64,000 bases of DNA from Phytoactinopolyspora mesophila (GTDB lineage: Bacteria; Actinomycetota; Actinomycetes; Jiangellales; Jiangellaceae): assembly GCF_010122465.1 (NCBI RefSeq), contig NZ_WLZY01000006.1, forward strand, positions 124,001-188,000, written 5' to 3'. How positions within the stretch are numbered: position 1 is the first letter of the stretch; every line of letters starts with the position of its first letter. This document shows, one piece after another, positions 36,225 through 43,943 of this stretch. A program made the translations under genes and the position numbers. The notes below the pieces were generated by a model. That model was given only the letters and a program-made list of their open reading frames with translations. It was not told the DNA's origin and did not search any database.

Positions 36225-36539
36225 TCACCACATCTCCAGTTCGATCCTGAGGACTTCGGCGAGACCCTCCGTGACCAGAGGCTCGAACGCGGACTTCCGG
36301 TTCTCGATGTCCTCGACGAGTCGATTGAGCGCGGAGCGCACCGGATCCGCGTGGGGCGCGAGATAGTCGTCGTGGACGTCACGTGCGGCGGAGCCGGTCC
36401 ATGCCGGGCCGTCGCCGATCGCTTCGGCCGGCCCGTCCATGTTCGGTGTGTCGGCCACAGCCGTCTCGGCCCGCGACTTCAACCGCTCTAGAGCGGTCAC
36501 GTAGGGATTGGGTACCAGACGTTCGCCCTCGCCGCACAT
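36225..36539 (-). CDS. WXG100-like partner protein (WTG motif)
   Basis: A 104-residue helical protein with W47-T48-G49 in GPAWTGSAARDVHDDY, at the position of the WXG turn. GAGAGGAGAGCCG before the ATG at 36539 is a strong ribosome binding site, and TAGAAT (36568-36573 on this strand) is a possible -10. It precedes the zincin-motif protein by 6 bases, as small WXG100 partners do for large type VII substrates. A decayed copy of its N-terminal half lies at 39760-39895. Confidence 0.78.
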   Translation of the reverse strand: MCGEGERLVPNPYVTALERLKSRAETAVADTPNMDGPAEAIGDGPAWTGSAARDVHDDYLAPHADPVRSALNRLVEDIENRKSAFEPLVTEGLAEVLRIELEMW

Positions 36540-36711
36540 CGGCTCTCCTCTCGGGAAACGCCGTCATTCTAGGCGTAGCCGGTATACGCCGCCTTGTGCT
36601 GACAGAATACGGATGTCCGGGTAGCGTGTTGCTGCCTGCGGGACTAGTTGATGATGATTTGCACGAAGCGTGAGTATGAGGTCGTGACCTCTGGATGGTG
36701 ATGAGCGGTCG

Positions 36712-37050
36712 ATGAGTGGTGATGACGAAACTGAGCTGGTGGACAACGCATACAAGCTCGCCCTCAGCGACGTGCTGCCGCGTGTCCGGGAACAGGTCAG
36801 AAACATCGACGGTGCGTTGGAAGCGGTCGTGACGGCCCTGGAGAACGAGGCCTGGGTCAGCACCACAGCCGACGTCTTCGACGAGGAGTTGCGAGACCAC
36901 AAGCGAAACTCGAGCGAAGCGGGTGACGATTGCGAGGATGCCTTCCAGACCGCTCATGACAATGAGCCGGATGAGGTGCCGGACGACCATCCGAAGGCGC
37001 GCTGGAGCGTGGGCGGCAGCTACCCCAGCTCCGGGAACATTCCTTACTGA
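36712..37050 (+). CDS. WXG100-like protein with AWVS turn
   Basis: A 112-residue, acidic, helical protein. The turn reads AWVS (W48) in place of WxG, in the block ENEAWVSTTADVFDEELRDH. The protein from 43750 shares GAWVS...F..EL.DH at the same place, so they are paralogues. It is divergent from the WXG100/zincin operon (172-base shared promoter region) and precedes the large protein gene by 32 bases, probably as its secretion partner. Confidence 0.7.
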   Translation: MSGDDETELVDNAYKLALSDVLPRVREQVRNIDGALEAVVTALENEAWVSTTADVFDEELRDHKRNSSEAGDDCEDAFQTAHDNEPDEVPDDHPKARWSVGGSYPSSGNIPY

Positions 37051-37082
37051 TGGCTCCTCGACGTCGGACTGCGAGATGACGG

Positions 37083-39146
37083 ATGGCTAAAGCTAAGATC
37101 ATCATTTCCGAGATGCAGAACCTGGTGACTGCCCTCGACGATGGCCGGCAGGATCTGCGTGACGCCCGGCGAGTGCTCGGGAATCAACTTCACTCCTACG
37201 AAGTCGATCACACGGTCGGCGAGGACGTTCAGGCGGCGATCGACTGGGCGGATGAGCAGCTCCCGGACGTCCGGCGGCGGCTGGCATTAGCCGAAGCGAT
37301 CGAACTCGAGCCCAAGCCGGAATGGCCCGCCGGGTATGTCGAGCTGGCGGACGACACCGATATTTCCGACGTTCCGCCCGACGAAGCCGAGCGAAATGGC
37401 GCCGACGCAGCCGAAGCACTTCTCGAAGGCAACGAGCCGCTGGATCCCGACGTCGTAGCCGAGATCGAAGCCAACATGGACGATCCCTACTTCGCAGCCG
37501 GGTTCGCCCGAAATGCCGACCCGGAGCAGTTGGCCGAGTTCATGGACTTCCAGGATGCACTCGTGGATGCCACCGAGGTTGATCTGAACCTCCGCAACCG
37601 CGCTTTCGAGGTGATCGGCGCAACGATCGGCACGGCTACCCGCAACACCGGCGACCTGGCGATGCCGGAGAGCTACGCGCAGTCGTGGGCTGATGCGATG
37701 ACGGACGAATCGTGGCAAGAAGGCGGCGACGCACCCCAAGGCCAGGCACAGTACCTTGCCTTGTTGATGCAACAGGGCAAGTACGGCACCGACTTCCTCG
37801 GACATATCGGGGACGAGATCTACGCGTACGAGCGTGACGCGGACGGCAGTCCCGTGTGGGGCCCCAAAGCACCGATGAACAACATCCTTGACACCAATGG
37901 CCAGCCGGTCATCGACGTCATGGCGTCCTACATGGCAGCGTTGGGCAAGAATCCGGACGCTTCGCAGAACTTCTTCAACGGTGGACCGATGGTCACGCTC
38001 GAGATCAACGGCGAAGACGTGCGGGTCCGGGAACGGATGCAGTACATGCTGCAGGAACGGACCTGGGACTACGCCACCGACCACACCAACGGCGGGTACT
38101 TCGGCGAAGCCTTGGAAGCGGCCACAACCTACTATCGTGATGACGGTATGGACGGGTCACTCTCGGCGGCGCTTGCCGGGCAGACCTTTGCGCTGATTGG
38201 CGAGGAAACCCGCACCAACGACGGCTGGAAGATGTGGAACGGCATGCGTGACAGCGTCGCGAACATGCTGGCCAGCTATTCTCCGGACCTCTTGCGGGTC
38301 GCCAACAGCGAAAAAACTGATTCGGCTTTTGGGAGTTCGTGGACGGTGTCACCGGAGACCGATCTGTACGGTGACGGTGCACCGTACGGCGTGGTCATGG
38401 ATCCCGAGCTGATCGAGCAGATTCTCGGAACGTTCGGCGAGGACGGCAACGAGGAACAGCTGGAGACCGTGCTGGCGGGTGTATCCGGCGCATCTCAATG
38501 GCGGATGGCTGTCGCACTGGACGAATCGTTGGACGACAAGACCCCGCCGCCAGCGCCGGTCGCGATGCTCACCGGCGGTAACGTGCCGTTGCTGAGCACA
38601 GCCACCAACGAGATGGCCGCGGCACTCGGCTGGGTGATCAATGGTGCGTATCACGGGGCGTTGGACGAGGAGGAGCTCGAGAAGAAACGTGCGGAGATGA
38701 AGGCCCAGGTTTTCGACGCGCTCACTTCGGTGCCCGGTGTCGGCCCCGCCGGCAAATGGTCCAAGTTCGCCTTTGATCAGATCACGTCTCAGATCAAGGA
38801 CGAGATCGGCAGCAGCGAGCAGACTGCCAGCGGAGACTTCGCCGACCTGTCCGGTCAGGAGAAGGAACAGCTCGAGCAGATGATCATCAATCAGATGCTC
38901 GCCAGCGGCTACTGGGACGAGCAGTACATCGAGGAGGCCAATGGCGGCCCGGATGGGACACGGTATGAGGCTCCTCCTGAGGATGCCCTCGTTCCCGGCA
39001 GCGATCCGCCTCAGATCGACTTCGACAGCGATGCCTACCTGCACTGGAAGCGAACGAAGTTCCCGTTGGACGACTTCCTGAATACACACATCTACCCGTC
39101 GTTCACCGAGAGTCTCAACGACGGGTTGGGGATGGCTGAACGATGA
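37083..39146 (+). CDS. Large WXG-associated protein, candidate type VII substrate
   Basis: A 687-residue protein with no signal peptide. The N-terminal 75 residues form a helical hairpin ending PDVRRRLALAEAIE (to residue 74). A conserved block DDPYFAAGFARNADP follows (about 137-151), then YMAALGKNPDASQNFFNGG and a long helical C-terminal region including a hydrophobic stretch near 510-530. The layout resembles large actinobacterial proteins coded beside WXG100 genes (DUF6571-type; tentative). The protein from 43240 is a truncated paralogue. A lipoprotein gene overlaps the 3' end (ATGA). Role unknown; an exported toxin or adhesin is possible. Confidence 0.72.
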   Translation: MAKAKIIISEMQNLVTALDDGRQDLRDARRVLGNQLHSYEVDHTVGEDVQAAIDWADEQLPDVRRRLALAEAIELEPKPEWPAGYVELADDTDISDVPPDEAERNGADAAEALLEGNEPLDPDVVAEIEANMDDPYFAAGFARNADPEQLAEFMDFQDALVDATEVDLNLRNRAFEVIGATIGTATRNTGDLAMPESYAQSWADAMTDESWQEGGDAPQGQAQYLALLMQQGKYGTDFLGHIGDEIYAYERDADGSPVWGPKAPMNNILDTNGQPVIDVMASYMAALGKNPDASQNFFNGGPMVTLEINGEDVRVRERMQYMLQERTWDYATDHTNGGYFGEALEAATTYYRDDGMDGSLSAALAGQTFALIGEETRTNDGWKMWNGMRDSVANMLASYSPDLLRVANSEKTDSAFGSSWTVSPETDLYGDGAPYGVVMDPELIEQILGTFGEDGNEEQLETVLAGVSGASQWRMAVALDESLDDKTPPPAPVAMLTGGNVPLLSTATNEMAAALGWVINGAYHGALDEEELEKKRAEMKAQVFDALTSVPGVGPAGKWSKFAFDQITSQIKDEIGSSEQTASGDFADLSGQEKEQLEQMIINQMLASGYWDEQYIEEANGGPDGTRYEAPPEDALVPGSDPPQIDFDSDAYLHWKRTKFPLDDFLNTHIYPSFTESLNDGLGMAER

Positions 39147-39751
39147 TGCGGCGCGTAGCCGTTCTGGTGGTCGCGGCCGGGGCGTTCTTGCTGGCCGGAT
39201 GCAGCGGTGATGACAACGGAGGCGAAACCGAGATGGATCTGTCGGATATACCAGCCGTCCCGCCTGAGGGGGAACGGCTCTGTGAGTTCCTCCCCAGGCA
39301 GACAGTGGCGCTAGCTCTCGGCACGGACGATTTCGAGGTGACACGCGGGGACGCACCCCGGGACGGCCAGGGCGAACTCGTGTACGCGGCTTGCCACGTT
39401 GCGCTGGACGGACAGGACGCTGACGCGTTGGATGTCTCGGTCGACTGGGCTCAAGGCGCCAAGATGAGCGGCTTCGAGCAAGACCTTCGCAATGAGGACT
39501 TCAACCAGCTGCCGGAGGAAGACGGGCTGGGCTTTTCGTGGAAACAGACCGCGAATCGTCCGGACGGTTCACGCGGCGACACCGCCAGGGCATGGCTGGT
39601 ACGGGGCGACCGGCTGATCGACGTATGGATCACCATGCCCGTAGAGGGCCGTGACGGCGAAGCCGATGCTGCGGCGATCGCTCAACAGGTGGTTCAGACG
39701 TTGAACATCAGTGACGAGTGGACGCTGCCGGGCGATCCGCCCAGTCGGTGA
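39143..39751 (+). CDS. Lipoprotein coupled to the large WXG-associated protein
   Basis: A 202-residue lipoprotein with lipobox LLAGC (Cys20). The mature domain begins LCEFLPRQTVALALG, resembling DUF3558-like actinobacterial lipoproteins (a Cys near the N-terminus and another in YAACHV could form a disulfide); this likeness is tentative. Its ATG overlaps the upstream stop by four bases, so it is made with the large protein and may be its surface partner or immunity factor. Confidence 0.75.
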   Translation: MMRRVAVLVVAAGAFLLAGCSGDDNGGETEMDLSDIPAVPPEGERLCEFLPRQTVALALGTDDFEVTRGDAPRDGQGELVYAACHVALDGQDADALDVSVDWAQGAKMSGFEQDLRNEDFNQLPEEDGLGFSWKQTANRPDGSRGDTARAWLVRGDRLIDVWITMPVEGRDGEADAAAIAQQVVQTLNISDEWTLPGDPPSR

Positions 39752-39759
39752 ATGTCGCG

Positions 39760-39895
39760 AGCAGTCGCGCCGTGTGCGGCTCCTTCTGCGGGTTAGATCG
39801 GCCGGTTCCGCATGAATTGCCGCGTGCGGCGCCGGATAGTCGTCGTGAATCTCGCGTGCCTTGGACCCGGTCCAGACCGGGCTGTCGCCGCTCAT
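39760..39895 (-). pseudogene. Decayed WXG100-like gene fragment
   Basis: From an ATG at 39895 (GGAG five bases upstream) the frame reads SGDSPVWTGSKAREIHDDY, closely matching GDGPAWTGSAARDVHDDY in the intact WXG100 protein coded at 36225-36539. Similarity fades about 25-28 residues in. The frame then runs antisense into the lipoprotein gene, so the C-terminal half is lost and the first 40 residues of a normal family member are also missing. It is a remnant of a duplicated partner gene. Confidence 0.65.
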
Positions 39896-39946
39896 GGTGT
39901 CTCCTGGGTTAGCTGCTACGAGCCTAAGCCAACCTAGATTCTCCGC

Positions 39947-40130
39947 ATGCGTCATCGTCTGCGAATCCTTGTGGCCGCTCCGGTATCTCTTCTTCTCCCG
40001 GTGGCGTGCGGGGGACTCCGATCCGGGGCGGTTCGAGGTGCCCCTGGTCGCTGGTGGGGGAGGCCAGGAAGTTGATGAGAACGGTGTCGCCGATAGAACG
40101 CAGGTACGCTTGCCGGGTGGAGCCGGCTGA
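39947..40130 (+). pseudogene. Decayed, frameshifted copy of the adjacent beta-propeller lipoprotein gene
   Basis: The ATG at 39947 opens a lipoprotein signal (MRHRLRILV... PVAC, Cys21). Skipping one base in the GGGGG run at 40010-40014 gives SDPGRFEVPLVAGGGG, which matches SDPDTERFEVNLLAGGGG at the start of the intact lipoprotein at 40261. A stop at 40128-40130 ends the copy after about 60 residues. This is a truncated paralogue left by tandem duplication. Together with the WXG fragment it accounts for most of the 509-base gap 39752-40260; I see no other gene there. Confidence 0.68.
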
Positions 40131-40247
40131 GCGTTTTGCCGGGGTTGCGGGGAAGCCATGGGTCAACACGATGATCTTGCGGACGGCTCGTGATTTGACC
40201 GAGCGGCAAGGAGCTTCCCGGTACGCATGTTGCGCACACGCGACTCC

Positions 40248-40253
40248 TACACT
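40248..40253 (+). promoter_or_regulatory. Likely -10 element (TACACT) of a leaderless lipoprotein transcript
   Basis: TACACT fits TANNNT and ends seven bases before the ATG at 40261, with no purine-rich ribosome site in between. No clear -35. Confidence 0.4.
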
Positions 40254-40260
40254 CTGCCTT

Positions 40261-41529
40261 ATGTCTCGTCGGATCTTAGTGAGTGCACTCATGTTGGCCT
40301 TTGCCGGGTTGACCGCCTGTACATCGGATTCCGATCCAGACACCGAGCGATTCGAGGTGAATCTGCTCGCCGGCGGCGGTGGCGAGACACCAGCCGACGA
40401 GCCCGTCTCGGGCTCCGAAGCGCTCCTGCCGGGTCGGTTGACCAGTCTGATGCCGGGTGAGGACGGCGCGGTGTGGGCCGTTCTCGACGACGACAGGCTG
40501 ACCCATGTGTCAGCGGAGGGTGACATCACGTTGTTGTCCCCTGAACTTCCACCTGGCGCGATTGAGATAGTGGACATTGCTCCCGCATCCGATCAGGTCT
40601 ACTTGTTGCTTCGTGGGGCGCCAGGAGACCAGTTCGCAGATGCCTCGGTCTACTCGTTGACTACCGAGGGCGAGATCGAACCCGCCTTCGGTGTGCCTGC
40701 CGAAGGGGCCGCTGAGCGTCCAGCCACGCCGGATGGTGAGCGCGCGGACGAAGCACCGCTTGGACGTGTCAGCGATGTTGCCGTCGATCACGAAGACCGG
40801 CTTGTGTTTGTTGAACAAATCGCCGGGGCCGGCTACGAAGTTGTGAGTTTGGTGCGCCGGGTCGAAGACGGAATCCTGCATACGGTTGCCGGCACACCGC
40901 CTGAACCGGACGCTCCTCTCCCCACTCGGGGAGAGGTGCATCGCGCGGCTTTTCCGGACGAGCACACACCAGCGACCTCCATCCCGCTGCTCGGTCCGGT
41001 GCTGCTGGGTGTCAGCCCTGGAGGTGAGGTGTTGCTCCAGACCACTCGCAGCGTGCTTGAACTCGGTGAGGGCTCCGAACTTTCGGTGCGACTCGGTTCC
41101 CCGAGCGGATCCCCGCGCCTGCCGAGGCTTTCGGCGGAGGGATTGCTTGCGGATTCCTTGATCGCTCCTACGGTGGAATTCCGCTCCAACTTGCGGCATT
41201 TCGTCAGCCCGTCAATGGCTCGTGACGGCGGCATTCTGGCGGCCACATTCGGCGACCCGCCTTCCGCCCCGGACATCCGTGAGCGCTACTTGTGGTCCGT
41301 CCAGGGCGGAACGGACCGCGCGCAGCAGATCGCGGACGCGGCCGCGGATGAAGCCGAGAACTTCGCCGGCGTTTACGTGTCACCTGAGGAGCGGGTGGTG
41401 ACGGCCACGTTGGTTGGCGATGGCATGACTCTGCTGGATGACGGCACCGCAGTGGTGGCGGCCTACGACCATGCATCCAACGAATCGATCATCGTGACCT
41501 TCCGCGCGACGGTGTCATCAGACGCGTGA
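40261..41529 (+). CDS. NHL/beta-propeller-like lipoprotein
   Basis: A 422-residue lipoprotein: lipobox LTAC with Cys20, then repeated blade-like segments such as VNLLAGGGGETP, ILHTVAGTPPEPD and VSPGGEVLLQ that recall NHL-type propeller repeats (TVAG and the G-D/E-G turn). It is likely an extracellular interaction scaffold. A truncated copy lies immediately upstream. The gene ends 28 bases before the ndk stop on the opposite strand. Function unknown. Confidence 0.7.
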   Translation: MSRRILVSALMLAFAGLTACTSDSDPDTERFEVNLLAGGGGETPADEPVSGSEALLPGRLTSLMPGEDGAVWAVLDDDRLTHVSAEGDITLLSPELPPGAIEIVDIAPASDQVYLLLRGAPGDQFADASVYSLTTEGEIEPAFGVPAEGAAERPATPDGERADEAPLGRVSDVAVDHEDRLVFVEQIAGAGYEVVSLVRRVEDGILHTVAGTPPEPDAPLPTRGEVHRAAFPDEHTPATSIPLLGPVLLGVSPGGEVLLQTTRSVLELGEGSELSVRLGSPSGSPRLPRLSAEGLLADSLIAPTVEFRSNLRHFVSPSMARDGGILAATFGDPPSAPDIRERYLWSVQGGTDRAQQIADAAADEAENFAGVYVSPEERVVTATLVGDGMTLLDDGTAVVAAYDHASNESIIVTFRATVSSDA

Positions 41530-41557
41530 CGCTGCGCGGTTCTTGCCGTCGACGGCC

Positions 41558-41968
41558 TCAATCCAGTTCGGGGAACCAGAGAGCGAGTTCGCGCTTCGCC
41601 GACTCGGTGGAGTCGGAGGCGTGTACCAGGTTCTCGCTCTTGGAGATCGACAGATCTCCTCGGATGGTGCCCGGGTCGGCGACGCGGCTGTCGGTGGCGC
41701 CGTTCATCTTGCGGACAACGTCGATCGCCTGGTCGCCTTCGAGGACGAGAGCGACCAGCGGAGCGCTGGTGATGAAGTCACGCAGGCCCGGATAGAAGGG
41801 CTTCTCGACATGCTCGGCGTAGTGGGCATCAGCCAGCGCCGAGTCGATCGTGCGCTGTTCCATGGCGACGATGGTCAGGTTCTTGCGCTCATAGCGGGAC
41901 AGGATCTCGCCCACGAGTCCACGGCTGACGGCATCGGGCTTGATCAGGACGAGCGTGCGCTCGGACAC
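41558..41968 (-). CDS. ndk: Nucleoside diphosphate kinase
   Basis: Transfers the gamma-phosphate between nucleoside triphosphates and diphosphates through a phosphohistidine. The 136-residue length is standard. LIKPDAVSRGLVGEI lies near the N-terminus and the active-site histidine is H116 in NLVHASDS (Ala for the usual Gly). ndk usually follows the folC-DUF4233 pair in actinobacteria; here it is inverted and separated, sitting between type VII-related genes. Confidence 0.96.
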   Translation of the reverse strand: MSERTLVLIKPDAVSRGLVGEILSRYERKNLTIVAMEQRTIDSALADAHYAEHVEKPFYPGLRDFITSAPLVALVLEGDQAIDVVRKMNGATDSRVADPGTIRGDLSISKSENLVHASDSTESAKRELALWFPELD

Positions 41969-42097
41969 GGCGGCGGGCCCCCTCAGTAGGTCTGCTTACG
42001 GCGACGAGGCCAGAGCTTACCGGGTAGGACGATGCCCCGTGACACTAGCCATGGTGGTCCTGGCCCAGCGTGCCGTCAGTCGCCTGGAGGTGACGTC

Positions 42098-43240
42098 CTA
42101 GGCAGGCGCGGCGGCCGGCGGTGCGTCGTCGGCGAACTGAGACCACTGGTCACCGAAATCGTCTTCCGGTGCGAGTTCCCCGGTGCCTCGCCCGGCTGTC
42201 TGGACGGTGGATTCCAGCAGGCTGTTGAGCTCCTCAGCTTTGGCCGGGTCCGATCGCCGGGCAGCCTCGACAGTTTCGGCGACGGCACGGGGATCAGCGT
42301 CGTTGGTGAAGGCGTGCGCGAAGTAGGGGTCGTGCTCATTCCCCTTGAGCTTGGCGATCAGGTCCTCTGCCTTCGGGTCAGCCGATTGGGCTGTGAACAA
42401 CACCGCCGACTCCTGCCCTCGCTCACGGGAAACGTACGGCTGGTGGTCGGGGACACGATCTTCCGGGTACGCCACTGGCCGGCGGGGCTGGCGCGGGGCG
42501 TCTGGCTCGATCCGGAATTCCCCGTTCTCGATAGCCTGCGCCAGCGCGAGACGACGCCGCAGGCCAGGCAGTTCTTCTTCGATCCAGGCGATAACGGCGC
42601 CCAGCCCGCGTGCCTCCGGGATGCGGAACTCGATCAACTCGACGTCGCTGAGGATCTTCCGGAGCTCGGCCTCGAACTCAGGGATCTGGTCCCGAGCCCG
42701 TTCCATGGCGGCGATCAAGGCGGTCATCGCCTGGATGTCGATCGAGACGCGTCCGTGGTGCGAGGTGTCGTCGTCGTTGTCGTTACCTGTGTGGTGGTCG
42801 TCTTCGGGCTGCGAGTGTTCCCCGTGTGTGTCGTCAGAGCCGTCGTCGCCGGGTTCGTCCTCACTCTGGGGGTCGTCCTCGGCATCGTCGGAATCGACGT
42901 CCTCGGTGTCCTCGTCCGTGTCCGCTTCGCCGCTGAACTCGGAATCGTCGTCCGCATCGTCATCGCTGCCCGCGTCGCCGCTGGAATCTGTCGTGTCCGT
43001 GGCGGCGTCGTCGTCGATTGAATTGCGGTGCCGCCCGGAACCGCCGCTCGAATCGCCAGTGCTTCCGCTACCCGATCCGGAACCGCCGCTGGATCCTGAG
43101 CCGCCGTACGACCTGGACGAGGGGGTGTACCCGGGGTCGTATCCAGCGGCCTCGGCGAGGTCGTCGACGGGGGACTTGTCCAGCCCTCCGACCAGCTTGC
43201 CGCTCGAGTCGGAGAAATCTCCGCGTGCTTTGGCCGGCAT
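42098..43240 (-). CDS. Truncated paralogue of the large WXG-associated protein with an acidic low-complexity domain
   Basis: 380 residues. Residues 44-160 are almost entirely Ser, Gly, Asp, Glu and Thr with late His. Residues 165-240 then repeat the helical hairpin of the protein from 37083, including GLRRRLALAQAIE (226-238), and later DPYFAHAFTNDADP matches DPYFAAGFARNADP. It ends about where the paralogue is only one third complete, with an Ala/Pro tail. It starts 6 bases after the WXG-like gene at 43247-43750. Whether it is a functional short form or a degraded substrate is unclear. Confidence 0.7.
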   Translation of the reverse strand: MPAKARGDFSDSSGKLVGGLDKSPVDDLAEAAGYDPGYTPSSRSYGGSGSSGGSGSGSGSTGDSSGGSGRHRNSIDDDAATDTTDSSGDAGSDDDADDDSEFSGEADTDEDTEDVDSDDAEDDPQSEDEPGDDGSDDTHGEHSQPEDDHHTGNDNDDDTSHHGRVSIDIQAMTALIAAMERARDQIPEFEAELRKILSDVELIEFRIPEARGLGAVIAWIEEELPGLRRRLALAQAIENGEFRIEPDAPRQPRRPVAYPEDRVPDHQPYVSRERGQESAVLFTAQSADPKAEDLIAKLKGNEHDPYFAHAFTNDADPRAVAETVEAARRSDPAKAEELNSLLESTVQTAGRGTGELAPEDDFGDQWSQFADDAPPAAAPA

Positions 43241-43246
43241 CGCGAG

Positions 43247-43750
43247 TTAAACCTCCGTCCGCGGTGAGCTGGACAGGTCCGGCGTGCAATGCTCCGGTAT
43301 CTGGAACTCCGGGTCCACGATCACGAACGGGTCCGTTGGCTCGTCAACGTCGGGTTCGGTGCCGATCAACTGGTCGAGCGCGTTCTGGATGACCTGCACC
43401 GTGCCGGCCGCTGAATCCGCGGCTACGCGGGCGTGATCCTCCAGCTCCAACGAGAACTGGTCCCCCCGGCGGCTCACCCAAGCGCCGTCGTGCATCGCCT
43501 GGATGGCCGGTTTGAGAATGCTCGCGCAGTCGTCAGCGACGAGGCGGGCCCGTTCCAGCGCGATCTCGAGCTCTTCGCGGCTGACGTGGTCGGTCGGCAC
43601 CTCGGGGAAATCAGGCGGCCGGCTTTCGGGAATCTCGAACTGCGGCGGACTGATCCGGCCATGGCTGGGTAGCGTGCCGTCATCCCACGCGGGCGGGCTG
43701 TCCGGGACAGGGACGTCGATCTCTGGCACCTGGGAGTGGGGATCCGACAC
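43247..43750 (-). CDS. WXG100-like protein with AWVS turn and proline-rich N-terminus
   Basis: 167 residues from a GTG at 43750 preceded by GGAGGG at eight bases. Residues 1-55 are rich in Pro and Asp. The WXG-like helical hairpin follows (about 58-140) with GAWVS at 89-93, matching the paralogue coded at 36712. A C-terminal acidic tail contains DVDEPTDPFVIVDPEFQIPEH. It is the first gene of a leftward operon with the truncated large protein, mirroring the rightward pair at 36.7-39.1 kb. Confidence 0.68.
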   Translation of the reverse strand: MSDPHSQVPEIDVPVPDSPPAWDDGTLPSHGRISPPQFEIPESRPPDFPEVPTDHVSREELEIALERARLVADDCASILKPAIQAMHDGAWVSRRGDQFSLELEDHARVAADSAAGTVQVIQNALDQLIGTEPDVDEPTDPFVIVDPEFQIPEHCTPDLSSSPRTEV

Positions 43751-43943
43751 GCGTACGGCCCTCCATGCCGGTCTGACTCTGGGTATAACTACCCGTAGCG
43801 TACATACCTGTGTGGAACAAGCAAGTGAGACCGCCGATGGCGTTGGGCCTGAAGTGACGCACCCGGGCAAGTCCCTTCGGCGCTCGCCAGCGGATTCACG
43901 TAGACTCGATAGCCGTCCCCTGGTCATCTGGAGTAACACGATC

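Noticed and set aside
37287-38084. 265-residue minus-strand frame opposite the large WXG-associated gene
   Set aside because: The plus-strand frame shares motifs with its paralogue at 42098-43240, so the antisense frame is a shadow.
42032-43250. Plus-strand frames opposite the acidic low-complexity region (Val/Ser-rich)
   Set aside because: They are the complement of Asp/Ser/Gly codon repeats; the minus-strand frame has homology to the protein from 37083.
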